DNA of 64,000 bases from positions 310,001-374,000 of the forward strand of contig QANU01077392.1 in assembly GCA_003254905.1 (NCBI GenBank). Reading direction: 5' to 3'. How positions within the stretch are numbered: position 1 is the stretch's first letter; each line of letters opens with the position of its first letter. This DNA is from Nissolia schottii. Its lineage: Eukaryota; Streptophyta; Magnoliopsida; Fabales; Fabaceae. The notes under the pieces are model-generated. The model saw only the letters and a list, made by a program, of their open reading frames with translations, had not been told where the DNA came from and did no database searches. The position numbers and the translations under genes are program-made. Below, piece by piece: positions 50,301-62,253 of the stretch.

Positions 50301-50818
50301 AAAATTAAAATGACCTTCAATTACATCCTGCATATGGATTTCTCATGAACCCGCGGCTAAAACAGAACACACCAATAAATAGGTTGTGTTCCCTCAAATA
50401 AGTATGAGTCAGCATAATGTCTTATATAAAATGAAATTAAATAACACAAACTTAGATAAAAAAAAATCTGACACACTCACTCACTCACCTCTTTTTCGTT
50501 GAACATCGGAATCTGAACGAGCACAACAGGGAAATTGGAGCTCCCCAATTCAACATCGTCCTGAATAGGGTCGTACCTATACCTCTGCTCTGGCTTCTTC
50601 CAGAAAAGCTTCACCAGGATTATGACCACGCCCATGTAGAGCCTCTCCATGAACAGCATCAGCGACATTGCAAGGCAGACGTAGACGCCTAGGTTGAGCA
50701 GAGGCACTATCAGCGGCGCCTTCATCAAATCCCAAATCATGCCGATTTGCCCCGCGATGTCGTAGCTCACTCCTTGGATTGAGTCGGGGATAAAGAACTT
50801 TGGTTGTGAATCCGCCAT
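43424..50818 (-). CDS. CSLA: cellulose synthase-like A (glucomannan 4-beta-mannosyltransferase)
   Basis: Nine minus-strand exons, all GT-AG: 50818-50489, 50131-50033, 49218-48966, 47392-47282, 47119-46983, 46301-46188, 45022-44823, 44586-44359 and 43577-43424; 541 residues, normal for CSLA. After an N-terminal membrane segment (about 35-75) comes the family GT2 domain. It has VLDDSTD (Asp135/136), [11 protein letters not shown] (DxD at 195/197), TVEDMDLA (Asp289) and QQHRWSCG (Q325-x-x-R328-W329). FFGFNGTAGVWR and [14 protein letters not shown] are typical of CSLA rather than CSLC. Several C-terminal membrane helices follow ([20 protein letters not shown] onward). CSLA enzymes work in Golgi membranes, polymerising beta-1,4-mannan and glucomannan from GDP-mannose and GDP-glucose. 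A Lys/Asn-rich linker lies at about 460-485. Intron 6 holds a hAT-type insertion, and intron 3 a TA repeat with one unresolved base. A TATA box lies near 51241. Confidence 0.96.
44277..44333. repeat. (AAT)n microsatellite in CSLA intron 8
   Basis: About 16 AAT units followed by an A-rich run. It begins about 26 nt inside the intron from the exon 8 donor, so length changes could affect intron size but not coding sequence. Confidence 0.9.
45101..46007. mobile_element. 0.9-kb hAT-type element inside CSLA intron 6
   Basis: The left end CATGGTTATTAAAATCG and the right end CGAGTTTGATAACCATA are terminal inverted repeats. Flanking octamers TACTATAC (45093) and AACTGTAC (46008) match at six of eight positions, a decayed target duplication. 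Subterminal CGAGTTTAC/GTAAACTCG motifs occur repeatedly in both orientations. A related copy with identical octamer flanks lies at 55399. There is no transposase; the interior frames (45155-45506) are not recognisable. The splice sites of intron 6 (46187 and 45023) are outside it. Confidence 0.82.
48018..48041. repeat. (TA)n microsatellite with one undetermined base, CSLA intron 3
   Basis: The only N in the window sits at 48018, directly before about 11 TA units. This marks a sequencing or assembly uncertainty at a simple repeat, so the true length may differ. Confidence 0.95.
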
Positions 50819-51240
50819 TTTTGTTTTTTTGGGTGTAAAAGGGAAGATTTTGACGATTGCCCTTTTTTTTCAATGTAAGGGAATGAAGTGAAAAATGGTG
50901 AAAGGAAAATGTGGGTTTGAAGGAAAGGGAACTTTTTATTTTACGATGTAGATCTCTGTTTCTTTCTCTGTCTCTGGTTCTATAAATGGAAAAGAGAAAA
51001 GGGATTTTTTTTTTTTTTTTTGCTTTTGCTTTTCTGTGAATGTTGTGAAAGGGAAGAAGCTGCTTTGGCAACTGGTGGCAGACGAATTGAGAGAATTGAA
51101 TGAATGAATGGGTTCTTTCTTCGCTATGTTTGTAGCGAAGTGAAGAGTGAGACAGAGAAGAACAGAGGCATTCTCTGGAACAGAGTGTGTGGAGAAGAGA
51201 AAGAGAGAGGGAGCAATAAATGGAGAGATAAAGGGGCTAC

Positions 51241-51247
51241 CTTTATA
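51241..51247 (-). promoter_or_regulatory. TATA box of the CSLA gene
   Basis: TATAAAG on the minus strand lies about 425 bp upstream of the CSLA ATG. It predicts transcription from about 51215 with a leader of roughly 400 nt. The leader contains CT-rich tracts and a short upstream ATG frame of about 15 codons near 51170. The assignment is inferred from spacing. Confidence 0.5.
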
Positions 51248-51319
51248 GTCAGATTTTTGAGACAGATTTTTCCCTTTTTTTCCCGTCTGATTTTTTTTTT
51301 AATTTATTAAAGAAAAATG

Positions 51320-54300
51320 ATGGAAAACCAAATTGATACGTAGAATTGTGTTATTCGGACAAATTTGGTGTAAGCCATTATGCATAGAGTTCTGCGGAGT
51401 CTCATCGAATGAAGGATGGAACATCAACTAGTATCCAAATTATTCTCGTGGAGAAAAAAATTCTCTAACGTAATAATTTTATTTTAAATTTTAAAATGAA
51501 TATTTCTATTATTAGATCATTAAAGTAAAGATGAATTTTACTATTTATTTTAATAATTTAATGGTGAAAACATATTTTATCATATAAAATAAAATTATCA
51601 CTTTAAAAGAAAATTTGAATACAAGAATTACACACCATCACAAATAAATAAAGTATTCATTAATATTTTTATTATATAGTGATTGTGATTGATTTGTACC
51701 GAATTTAGATTTATTATTTATTATATGCTTATAAAATGGGCTTAATCATACCATTTTCATAAAGATTGAATAAACTTAATTCAAAATATATAAAAAGTAT
51801 TCGATTATGTTTCCTCCTATTTCTTGCTTTTCTTACTATTTTAATTTTAACAAATACAATATCAATCCGGGATAGAAAATTCTTAAGTGAGGTTTTTTTT
51901 AATATGAAGTTAAGTGTGATTTTTTATTATTAATTGAAGACGTGGGACTTATACATGACATAAATAACATTTTTAATGATGATAAATGATCATATTTGAC
52001 TTTATGACAAGAAACTTATGTAAAATTATTCATTTTTATCAATCGATAATGCATCCATACTATTAAGAGAAATGATTGAGACTTCTAACACATTAGTCTA
52101 ATTATTATCTTAACAACTTATGCTCGTGACACTTGATAACAATATTAATTTTTATTATGACAATTTTATCCTCAAAATTGTCATGTGTCCTTATGAAATT
52201 GTGAGGAGAATAATTAAACTAAAGAACTATAACTCTTAAAGCATTTCTCAACTGTTGTATAACTAAATTCATAAGTATAGTTGTGTGGGAAAAGGAGTAA
52301 AACCGAGACAGTCACAATCTCATATATCGGAAAATAGTAAATACTCACAAACCACCCCAATTTCAATTATGGAAAGCGCCATCAGAAATTTGCATACTAA
52401 TTAAGCATCTTGTATTGCTTGCAAGGTTTTCTTTCATTAAAAATTATACTAGATTTGATTTATTTGTTTTGTTTGACTAGATTTATTGTTTTTTAACACG
52501 ACTAGGGTGTCTATTATTGAGAGTTTAGACCCTTTGTTAACTTGTAGGCATATTTAAGGGTAAGACAATTGACTCAAAAATTTAAAGTTGTTTCATACTT
52601 AAAATTAAAAATTAAATCTCTGACATCTAATTAAAGAAGGATTATTTCACGTAACTACACACCCATATTGTACTAGATTTAATTTTGATATACGGTTAGT
52701 ATAATTTTTTTTTAATCTATATATCTAATTATTATATTTATTATATGACATCTAATTAATCCTCTTTCATTACTTGCAAGATCTCTCATAAAAAAAATAT
52801 ATAGATATTTTAAAAGTCAAATATATTGCGTTATAAGTTAACAATATTAAATACTTTGCACATATCAAAATTATTCTCTTTTAATACTATCAGTGAACTT
52901 ATAGACCTATGAAATATTAAATTAGTTGTCACTATTGAACGTAATAACAACGTAAAAGTATGTGAAAAATAGAAATATTATAAATGAACGACCATGTAAA
53001 GTGGTGATTTTTCTAGGGTAATATTATGCGTTGCAAAAACTACTGAGAAAATGTGAAAGAGGAAGAGATGCATTAGTTGAAAAAATATGAAGAACGTTAA
53101 AGAGGGAACAAGGCAGGTAAGAAATGGTGTTAGCGGTTAACAATCACATTTGAAAACTGCAGGTAATAGTGGAGTACTTAAAATTTGAGTATACATTTTA
53201 ACTCATAAATATATTGATTAATTAAAATATTTTAAGGGCAAGATGATAAGTAAGGTTGAACACTAAAAGATAGCTTTTTCTTGGAATACTTTTTATGTAA
53301 TTGTATAGATATCAAAAGAATAAGAAGTGCCATTAGAAAAAGAAAGATTTTAAATTTTTTTATTCATTAAATGCATTCAAAACAACCATCTATTTTTTTG
53401 CTTTATTATAAGATTCTTTTAGCAAAACTTTTATTATATTACTTTAAGACACTTTTTTTTTTACAAATTTCACATCGATCTCAAGGTTTATTTATTTTTT
53501 TAATGATGTCACACACACACACACACATATATTTAGCCACATGCAATTTTATCAAAGAACATTGTATTATTAAATGCAATTCGTGAATGTAATTTTGTCT
53601 ATTAAAAGAATTTTGTCCCATCTACTAATAAGTGTCTTTTAGGGTGTGTTCGCTAGTTGAATTTTGAAGGAAAAGAAAAAGGTTTATGGGACTAAGTCAT
53701 GATTTGTAAACAGATTAAGAAATAATTAATATTACAAAAATACATAAAAGTTTTGCATTAATTTGACAAAATAATCCTTTCGATTTTTCTCAAATTCTCT
53801 CTCTAGCATCATTATTAAATAAGGGTAAAATTGGAACAAAATAATTAATATCTTAAAATCCTAAAATGACATATATTTGTGAATTTTTTCTTCTAAAAAA
53901 AACGTTTATTAGTGGACGAAAGGAATTTAATAACTCTTCATTTTTCAATTATGCATGTGTCTTATAAGAAAATGATTGAAAAAAAATCTCAAAATTAAAA
54001 AAGTTTAAAAGTATTTTACAAAATTATTCTATTAATCTCTTCCTTTCCATTTGTTCTCATTTACTATCTTCTCTCTTCCATTATCTTCATTTAATAGGGG
54101 TGTATTAGAAAAAAAGTAATTAACACGTTGCCAAAAAAAAATTGTCTAAATTATCTGTCACTCATTTTTCAAGATGGTATTTTCATTTCATAATGCTAGT
54201 CCCTTTCATCTTTTTAGGTTTATTCATAATTCAATATATTTGTACATAAATTATGTCTAGGTAAATTGAATTATAAATGAATCTAAAAATGTGAAATAGA

Positions 54301-55390
54301 CTAACATTATAGAACGAAATGAGTAAAATTTATTACTATTTTTTTAATCGTACTCCTAATTAAATAATTTTTTTCATCATGAAATACTCCAACCAAATTA
54401 AATAAAGATATTTTAATAAATTTACTCCTTAAATCAATATTGATTTTAGGTTTTCTAATATCCATGTATTTAATTAAGGTGATAAATAATTAAAAACAGA
54501 AAAAGTAATGTCTAGTTTTTAAAAATTGATAGTTATTTATGGAAGAACAAATTTTCAAAGTAATTATTCGATTGAAAATAGAGGGAGTATCAAGATTTTT
54601 TTTGTTAATTTAATTTTTGTGCTTGTCCAATGTGAACAATTAAATTGAAACATAATGAATATATTATATGATTTTATTAATAAATATTTTAAGAACACTT
54701 ATTAAAAGTTTTAAACTAAAAATATTTTATATTTTTAATGGTTCAATACATTAAAATGTTAAAATTTATTTCAGTAAAAAAAAATTCCTTTTAATATTCT
54801 TAATAAGTGTCACATGAACTCTGGTTAACACGACCCTATATTGTAGGTTGAGAATCTCAAACTTTCTATCACAATTAAGATGAACCCATATGGTCATGGA
54901 TTGTGTAAGTTACCATAAGCCTAATTATGGAGTCGTATAAATGAAAAAGTTACATTAATAAAGATGGTGCCCACAATTAATATGAATTTATTGTTGGTAT
55001 AACATTTAATATGAATTGATTGGGAGGAAAGACTTTCCTTCAAATTCATGTCCCGTAAATGGAAAAATGGGTGATCAATTTACCAAAAATTAATAATGGA
55101 GTGTTCAAATCCCTTTTTCCTATATCTATTTGGGTGCTAAGCATGTATATTTTCTTAACTAATGCTCTTAGGACACTTGTTAACAAAATTCTATCTATTT
55201 ATGGATTTGTGTCTAATGTGCGATTTTACCCAATAGATGGCAGTAGCCGTGATAACTATAATGGCTGCGATTTAATCACTTTTACTAAAGTGTTAGCACG
55301 TGATTGGATGGTAATATAAAAAAAATTACATGAATATAAATTATTATTTCTTAGTCACACTTTTAACCTAAAATATATCTCATGTATTTT
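51320..55390. other. gene-free AT-rich DNA
   Basis: No exon is recognised. A short (AC)n tract lies at about 53511-53526. A Stowaway-like right end (ATAGAGGGAGTA) lies near 54578-54589. The 86-codon frame at 55059-55319 has no known domain. Confidence 0.5.
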
Positions 55391-55398
55391 GTTTTAAC

Positions 55399-55964
55399 CA
55401 TGGTTGTTAAACTTTTGAATTAACTCGTAAACTCTTACGAGTTTACGATTTTACTACACAAAACTAGTTAACACTTATGTAAACTCTTTTTTGATAAACT
55501 TGTACGAGTTTAAGTAAACTCTTGATTCTACTAGCGAGTTTACGAGTTAAAATCTACCTACGAGTTTACAAGTTTACGTCAAAATGTACAAATTTTGTAA
55601 CTTTGTTAGATACTTACCTAACTTTGTTTATATTAGATAATGTATATTGAGTTTATTTAGCTAATTTGATATATTTATCATAATTGAGCCATGTTTTATT
55701 GAACTATAAAATAATACTGAATAAAGTGTGACATAACTATTAAGTGTCATGCATTAAGGTGTATTTTATGATATTTCTTTCATTAATTTAATTTAAAGCT
55801 AACATTATTCAATTTTAATTATAAATACAATATTTAATCAAGTTTAGTTCCTAATTATATTGTTTATATCATATTTTTTTACGTATGTAAACTCACACGA
55901 GTTTACAATCCGAGTTTGCTGAGACTACACGAGTTTACTTAAACTCTCGAGTTTGACAACTTTG
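55399..55964. mobile_element. 0.57-kb hAT-type element, sibling of the one in CSLA intron 6
   Basis: Identical octamers GTTTTAAC (55391-55398 and 55965-55972) bracket the element. Its ends CATGGTTGTTAAACTTTT and CGAGTTTGACAACTTTG are inverted repeats matching those at 45101-46007. Subterminal AACTCGTAAACTC and ACGAGTTTAC motifs recur in both orientations. It is shorter than the CSLA copy, differing mainly in the interior, and carries no transposase. Confidence 0.88.
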
Positions 55965-55972
55965 GTTTTAAC

Positions 55973-58180
55973 TATTCAAAATCAAACACTACACATATCA
56001 AGACAAACAAAAAATATATTGATAGATACATAAAATAGTATAAATTGACAACATTATCTTTATATAAAAGACAAATTTTATTTCCAATACAGTTATTACT
56101 TTTTTCACAATTACTATACTAATAATTGTTCTACTACAACTAAGGGTATGAATGGAAAAAAAAAGTAATTGCACATAGATATTATAAATAAACAAATATT
56201 TTTTAAATCCTAAAAAAATTGAAAATAGACAATTAAAATGGAACGAAGTGAGTATTAACTTTAAAAATCATTCTAAAGCTTTTGACTAAAATTTTTAAAT
56301 GTAATTTTTTTAGGCTAACAAATTTTAATACTCTCTCCATCTCATATTAGTTGTCTAATTTTTCTTTTACACGAGTATTAAGAAAATTATTAAAAAATGT
56401 GAAATCAAGAAAAAGTTTATAGTATTTTACTTAATTACCTTTATTTTATAATGTAAGTGATTAGAGTTATTACAATAGGTAAATATGAGAGAGAGAGTGA
56501 GAGTTTGTTTAATAGAAGTATATTAAAAAAATTAATATTATCTAAATTTAGTAAGAGAATAAGTATTTTAAATAATAATAAAATAAGAATATGGACAACT
56601 AATATTTTTTTTTATAAAAGTGGTAATCGTATGAAAATGTCATCCGTTCACCGGTAAAAAATGTTCCTCACTTCCTTTACCAGAAAGGAAAAAAAGGGAA
56701 AAAAAACAGTTCAGGTTCAGAGCAAAATCAAATTTCTGTTTCTAATGTGTGATTTGGGATCTATACATCAGTGTCAATGAAATGACCAAAAAAAAATGGA
56801 GCTTTAAAAATATATATTTGTTTTAAAATTTTCAAGTAGATGCAATCACTCCGCATGTAATGGGAGTCCATGAGGCATTTTCCATGTTATGTGGGTTATA
56901 ATTAGTCAAAAGTGAAGCATGTCATTCATTCAATGAAAGTATTAGGAGGGAGCTACTTGATTTGATTTGTATCATACTTGCGGTTTGAGAGATTATCAGT
57001 GTCCAATCCAATGTGCTCAAATTTATTTGTTTGTTAATAATAATAATATATATTGGTCACCAAAGACGGACTCTTATTTGAAAGTCCTATGATGTGAATG
57101 TGGAGGGAGCTGTTACCTTAATTTTTGTGTACTCTCACAAGTCTTGGCACAAATTTGGGGAAACATAAAAGGGAGACCTGATGGGATATACGCAGCCGAT
57201 CCCAATCCCAATCCCGTCCATAACATCGTACAAATTTAATATACTAAATATAAGTACAAAAGCTCAGAGAATAAAATAATAAAATGATAATGAGTACAGA
57301 GATACAAAAATTTGACGTGATTTAATAAATTTCATGCATATAGTTACACTAAATGATCAATACTTTTATTATGAGATAAAAAAAGCACAAGAACATGTCA
57401 TGGTTCCCACACCAAAAGTCACCCTCTCTCATAAGTCATAATTAAAATATTCCTCATATCTTGTTCTTTCACACTATCATACAATTAGGTCGTTGACTTT
57501 ATTTATAGATAATGATTCTTAATCATTAAAAATCTTTATTTCAAATTTTATCATATTTTTTATATAAAGTCTGAGGATAATTTCAGGAATATATATATTA
57601 AAAATAAAACATAAATAAAATTAATTACAATTCTATTAAACTGGAGCTAATTTTTTCTGCAGAACCAAGTCAAAAAAAATACACATACACCTAAAAAGGA
57701 ATATAGCTTAACGTGTTTCTTAATCCTCAGTGTTGTTCCCATAGGATTTAGCCGCTGAGAATGTGTCTATGAGTTAGACATACCTTCTTTTTTTTTTAAC
57801 CCCAATTCAAAAACACACCATAAATGCATGATCCGGAGGTAGGGGTGACTAGATCAATCAATGCCATTGAATATAGTAATGGTAGCTTACATATGCTGAT
57901 GATATACCAATTTTTTTTTTAGGGAGGAAGGATTTATTCTAATATGTAACAAGGATTGCCATGTTATCGTCATTGAGGTCTCGTAGTCCATTTCCTAAGT
58001 CAGGCGAAACTGTTTTTTTTTTAAAAGCAAGTCAGGTGAACTTATTTTAAAAGTTGTTGAGATCTTTGAGATTATCAATTAAATTTTGAGATTGCCAATT
58101 AAGGGAAGCAAAATAATAGCGGTGAGGATTATCTCATCATGTCAACTTGATCTTTTTCTGATGTATTTTAGTTTGTTGGC
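55973..58180. other. gene-free DNA with MITE fragments
   Basis: No gene recognised. A Stowaway-type right end (AAAATGGAACGAAGTGAGTA) lies near 56235-56254, followed by the fuller element at 56331. The rest is AT-rich. Confidence 0.5.
56331..56625. mobile_element. Stowaway-like MITE, copy A
   Basis: Begins CTCTCTCCATCTCATATTAG after a TA dinucleotide, the usual Stowaway start and target. TTGTCTAATTTTTCTTTTAC near the left is mirrored by GGACAACTAATATTTTTTTT near the right. The interior (TTAGAGTTATTACAATAGGT) closely matches that of the element at 61976. The right terminus is eroded. The 66-codon frame 56457-56657 falls mostly within it and is not a gene. Confidence 0.65.
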
Positions 58181-59539
58181 CTAATATTTAGGGGATGACA
58201 ATGGGATAAGGTGGGACGAGTTTTCCATTACCCATCATCATTCCATTTACTCAAATCTTACTCCATTTTTCGCCCCATGGCCTTACAAGTTTTTATTTTT
58301 TGCCTCATACTCAAATAATGGGTTTATGTCCGCCTCGAATTTAACTCGCCCTGAAATTTATGTTTTTAGAGGAATTTTCTCCTTTTATACTTAACAATCT
58401 AACTAAATTTTAATTTTAAAAATAAATTAGACCCTACCTAGCCCATCAATCCCAAAATTAGCTAATTTATGAATTATATATATATATATTATTGAACTCA
58501 TTATAAATTTAATAAATATAATTGGGTGGGTTCAGGGAGGCTTTAGGGTAGGTACCCAAAATCCAACCTTGTCTCAAACCTAAAATAACACAAATGGGTA
58601 TTCTTCAAAATTGCCCCAAAATATGTGCGATATATGTAGCTTCCGAAGGTCATTCCCTCAGTGCACAAAATTTAGACTTTTATACTGCTAAATTTATTTT
58701 TATTATGTTCGTGCGCTTTGCGGTTACGCCTTGGACTATGGAAAAATAGCACGATCGACCCAAGGTTCGCGGGAGTCTTTTCTCGCAGTTTTCCGAATGC
58801 CTGAAGAGTGGGTAAACCGTCCTAACCACTGCCTATGTGATTCTAAGATGTTTGATGATGTTTGTAACATGTTTTGTGCTAGATTATGTTAGGTTTAGTT
58901 GCTTGATAATAATTGTGATGTGTCTTATGTTAGATTATATTAGATTTTCATGGCTTGATAATTGTTTGATGAATTGTTTGGCAATATGTTGGATTATGGA
59001 AATCTAGGTATATAATGTTGCTTATAGAAGAATTGTTTAGCAATATGATAGGAATGATTATAAGCCATGAAATTATACTCTTTATGATGTGAAATATTAT
59101 GATAAATGCCTAAGAAAATGCTTGTGATGACAGTAAGAAAGAAATATGCAGTTGACTAAAAAATTGCAAAACTAAGACCTGAGGCAAGCCCAGTGCATTA
59201 AGCGGCCTGGGCAGAGCCTATTACCAACTTTATTTTCTTCCGGACGCTAAGTGGCCTGATCATGTATTGGGGATCTTAATTCTTTAATTACTCAAGAAAT
59301 AATCTTGATATGTTATGAGTTATGTGATACGATATATGTTAGTTGCTTATGATTATGTGGTGTTGTAGGTTAGAGTATAAGACGATGATCTTTCAATGAA
59401 TATGATGAAGATGATAACCTGAGCTATTGAGTTATATTGGCTGTAGATATGATTGCTTTAAAGATGATGAATTGTGTTGATTATATATATGTGAATGTTT
59501 GATGAGGGGTAGAATAATGTTTAGAGAGTCAGAGCATTC

Positions 59540-59905
59540 GGCCATAGAAGAGTTTAGGTGCAAAGACACTAGACCACAGTAGAGTCTGAGTGCACTGGGT
59601 GTTCCGACCACAGCGGAGTCAGGGATACCTTAGAGATGAGCCGAGTCTGAGGAGTTCTCCCGACCATAGCGGAGTCAGAGAATCCCTTGGCCACAGCGAA
59701 GTCCGGGGAGGTCCAGCCACAGCGGAGTTTGGAATGCTCTAAAGACGAGGCAAGTCTCAAAGAGTAGTAAGTCCGAAGAGTTCTCCAGACCACAGTCGAG
59801 TCTGAGAGTCCCTTGACCACAGAGAAGTTTGGGGAGTTCCGACCACAGTAGAGTTTGGAACGCTCTAAGGACAAGGCAGTGTTTTCCTAACCATAGTAGA
59901 GTTGG
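59540..59905 (+). repeat. degenerate tandem array of a CCACAG(C/T)(G/A)GAGT(C/T)(C/T)G unit
   Basis: About ten copies of a short core (GACCACAGTAGAGTCTGAG, GACCACAGCGGAGTCAGGG, GACCATAGCGGAGTCAGAG, GGCCACAGCGAAGTCCGGG and so on) occur about 20-80 bp apart. A higher-order unit also includes GAATGCTCTAAAGACGAGGC or GAACGCTCTAAGGACAAGGC. The two minus-strand frames here (up to 101 codons) are repeat shadows. Confidence 0.85.
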
Positions 59906-60064
59906 GATGATCATGGCGAAGTACATGAGAAGTGAATGATGTAGTTAGAAATGAGAATTGGCCCCTAAGAATTAGAATAGAGAACAGATGACGTAGATAA
60001 GAAAATATTAGGTTCCCTCAGTCACATAGTAATGTAGGTAGTTGCTCAGGACTAAGTGGAATGT

Positions 60065-60103
60065 TAATAACGAGTAAAGATAATGTTAATAACGAGTAAA
60101 GAT
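60065..60103 (+). repeat. short tandem duplication
   Basis: ATGTTAATAACGAGTAAAGA occurs twice in direct succession within the LTR-like insert. Confidence 0.85.
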
Positions 60104-61271
60104 GTAGTATAACTGTGACATCTAGAGACCCTTGAGTGGCGGAATCATAATTGAGAGTAAAACGATCAATGATGACTAAGGTTTTCCTACTGAGAGCGGC
60201 GAGTTCTCACACCCGTTCCTTCATGATTCTAGGTAAGCACGACAAGAACGTCAACGCGATACGTGAAGAAGCAGACTCGAAGAAGACAAATGGAGAAATA
60301 GGATAGCAGGGGCTCGACCAAAGATGCGACGATCAGCCCTTAGTTAATATAGTTCATATTTTACACTATGGCAAGAAAGTACATGTATGTATAAATATGA
60401 TAATACCTATGTAAATGTTTGTGATGTATGTTATGGACCACTTGTCTGCTTATTGTCTGATGTTGTTATGTTAGATTAATTATCTATTAAGTATAAAGTT
60501 TTAACGTTTGCATTATAAATTCTATCTGGCGCACGACTCATATTTTGTATCATAGGGATATAAAAAAAAAAAGTTTCAAAACGGTCCATATTTTCTAAGT
60601 TAGAAATAAAAGTAGGGGCTAAAAGTAACCCCAACCAAAGCAGTAAACAACCTAGTAAGCATTGTTTGCGATGTACACGTAAACATTTAGCTAGGGTGTT
60701 ATACAAAACCCATTAAATTGTTGAATTATTTGACCTGAATGGGGTGGGTAGGGCAAATTTGTCATCCCTAGTAATACTGGGGTAGCCTTAAAATTGTTTG
60801 TGTGTGGACACTCTTTTTCTTTTCTAATCAAACCAAAGAATTTTTTTTAAGGAGAGTTTTCTCATAAGAGATTTTAACAAGGTACTAGCCTCATCATGCC
60901 GAGCATTGTTAAGCCTTAATGACCTTCTTTGGGTAATGCTAGTTGAACAATAAATTTGGATAACATATAAAAATACAATAACTTACAATAACATGTGAGT
61001 GCATATATTGAGTATAATAATTATGTGGGGCCTATGTCCACGTCCAATTTTATAGTTCAAGTTGCATTACCCAATTTCTTAAGTTGGAGATACAGTGATC
61101 GATCTGTTTTATTGTGTAGTTTTGATTGCTTTGATCGCCGTATACATAAGAATGAGCATTTTAAAGGCCATATTTTTTACATATGCATTTCTTTTAATAC
61201 ATGAACCATCTAACATATAATGTGTCATTGAAAGAGTTAAACTTTTATGATTAATTGTCAACGTGTAAACT

Positions 61272-61355
61272 ACGAGGAATGGACTAGTGGTAAAAGATTT
61301 GAGGAAGTTACATGAAATTATTAGGAAGTTAAGAGTTCAAAATTAGAGGAGATCC
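61272..61355 (+). mobile_element. tRNA-derived SINE-like segment
   Basis: An A-box-like GAATGGACTAGTGGTAAAAG is followed by a B-box-like AGAGTTCAAAATTAGA at tRNA-like order and spacing. This resembles the head of plant tRNA-derived SINEs. Ends are undefined. Confidence 0.5.
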
Positions 61356-61905
61356 AAATTAACAGGCTAAGTAAGAAAAGAATTAATGAGTTAAACGTCA
61401 CATCTTAATTGTGCCTTAAGGTAATGAGTTTATAGATTCTTCCAAATATATCATTCATCAATGTGGAGCTTTGTATTAACACTTGAAATACAATAATCTC
61501 TCCATCAAGTATGAGGTCTAACATCAATATGCTCCCCCTTATCGAAAGCTTTGTATACTCACAACAAACGCTCATTAGCTGCTACCACACCTTGAGCATA
61601 AATACACACTAGCTAGGTCAGGGTAACCCAGGTACAAACATCGTGAACAAATCTCAAATCAAATTCAAACCATCAACTTTAATGCCACTTGTTAGGTATG
61701 GAGTGGTGAAAAGAGTCCAAACTTAGATCGAGGAGATCAAACTGACATACTGCATGAGAAACATATTAATGAGTTAGATGTCATATCTTTACCCTAAACC
61801 TTAAGGCAATGTGTTTATGAGTTCTTCTAAATATATACTCTTCACTTAATCCATTATTATATCGATGTGAGACTTTACATTCATATTTGAAACACAATTT
61901 GTTGA
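61335..61905 (+). repeat. pair of diverged direct repeats (about 61335-61505 and 61717-61905)
   Basis: Both copies share GAGGAGATC(C)AAA, a (A/C)ATTAATGAGTTA(A/G)A block, a CCTTAAGG(T/C)AATG block, TTCTTC(C/T)AAATATAT and later CAATGTGGAG/CGATGTGAGAC followed by TT(T/A)... ACACTTGAAATACAA/TATTTGAAACACAA. The roughly 210-bp spacer is non-coding. It could be a TRIM or duplicated SINE tails. I found no primer-binding site. Confidence 0.5.
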
Positions 61906-61975
61906 AACCTCATTATCACTCGTGTGAAGGAAAAACAATTGTCACTATGGGATTCCAAACAAATACTCCCTTCAT

Positions 61976-62253
61976 TTCAAAATAGTTGTTCACTTTCTCT
62001 TTTACGCAGATATTAAGAAAATGATTGGAAAACGTGAACGTAAGTAAAAGTTGATAATATTTTACTTAATTATCTTTATTTATAGCAGATAGTTAGAGTC
62101 ATTACAGTGGATAAGTACGAAAGAGAAACTTTCTTCAATAAGAGTATGTTAAGGAAAAAAAATTAATGATGTCTAAACTTAATAAATAGACAATTATTTT
62201 AAAACAGACTAAAATAAGAAGGTGAACAATTATTTTAAAATGGATGGTTTGAA
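61976..62253. mobile_element. Stowaway-like MITE, copy B
   Basis: After a TA it starts CTCCCTTCATTTCAAAATAG, then TTGTTCACTTTC. The right end, GTGAACAATTATTTTAAAAT followed by GGATGGTTTGAA and TA, is its imperfect inverted repeat. The interior GTTAGAGTCATTACAGTGGA matches copy A at 56331-56625. The element is AT-rich and non-coding. Confidence 0.75.

Larger units (their letters stand above)
58622..60703. mobile_element. probable solo LTR (Ty3/gypsy-like) nested in the hAT-type element
   Basis: The insert is flanked by identical pentamers CAAAA (58617-58621 and 60704-60708), the duplication size of LTR elements. It starts TATGTGCGATATATG and ends CTAGGGTGTTATA. The TAGGGTGTTA(TA)CA-type end is typical of plant gypsy LTRs. 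The strict TG...CA termini do not coincide with the pentamers, so a border could be off by two or three bases. There is no gag, pol or primer-binding site, hence a solo LTR or other non-coding insertion. It contains the tandem array at 59540-59905. Confidence 0.55.
58189..60770. mobile_element. hAT-type element split by a later LTR-type insertion
   Basis: The left end TAGGGGATGACAATGGGATA and the right end AATTTGTCATCCCTA are inverted repeats. The flanking octamers CTAATATT and GTAATACT match at six of eight bases. The left part (58189-58616) and right part (60709-60770) carry the usual GGGTGGG/CCCATT-rich subterminal sequence. About 2.08 kb of unrelated DNA separates them. Removing that insert would leave a compact element of about 0.5 kb. 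Confidence 0.7.

Noticed and set aside
50577..51071. 164-codon frame overlapping the CSLA start, which would be an upstream ORF
   Set aside because: Its first codon at 51071 is TTG, not ATG, and no in-frame ATG follows. It is not a eukaryotic upstream ORF.
59540..59905. CRISPR-like array
   Set aside because: Unit lengths and spacers are irregular, copies are degenerate, and the genome is plant nuclear.
59569..59926. Minus-strand 101- and 83-codon frames with repeated LRCG/LWSE-like peptides
   Set aside because: They are translations of the tandem array and not a repeat protein.
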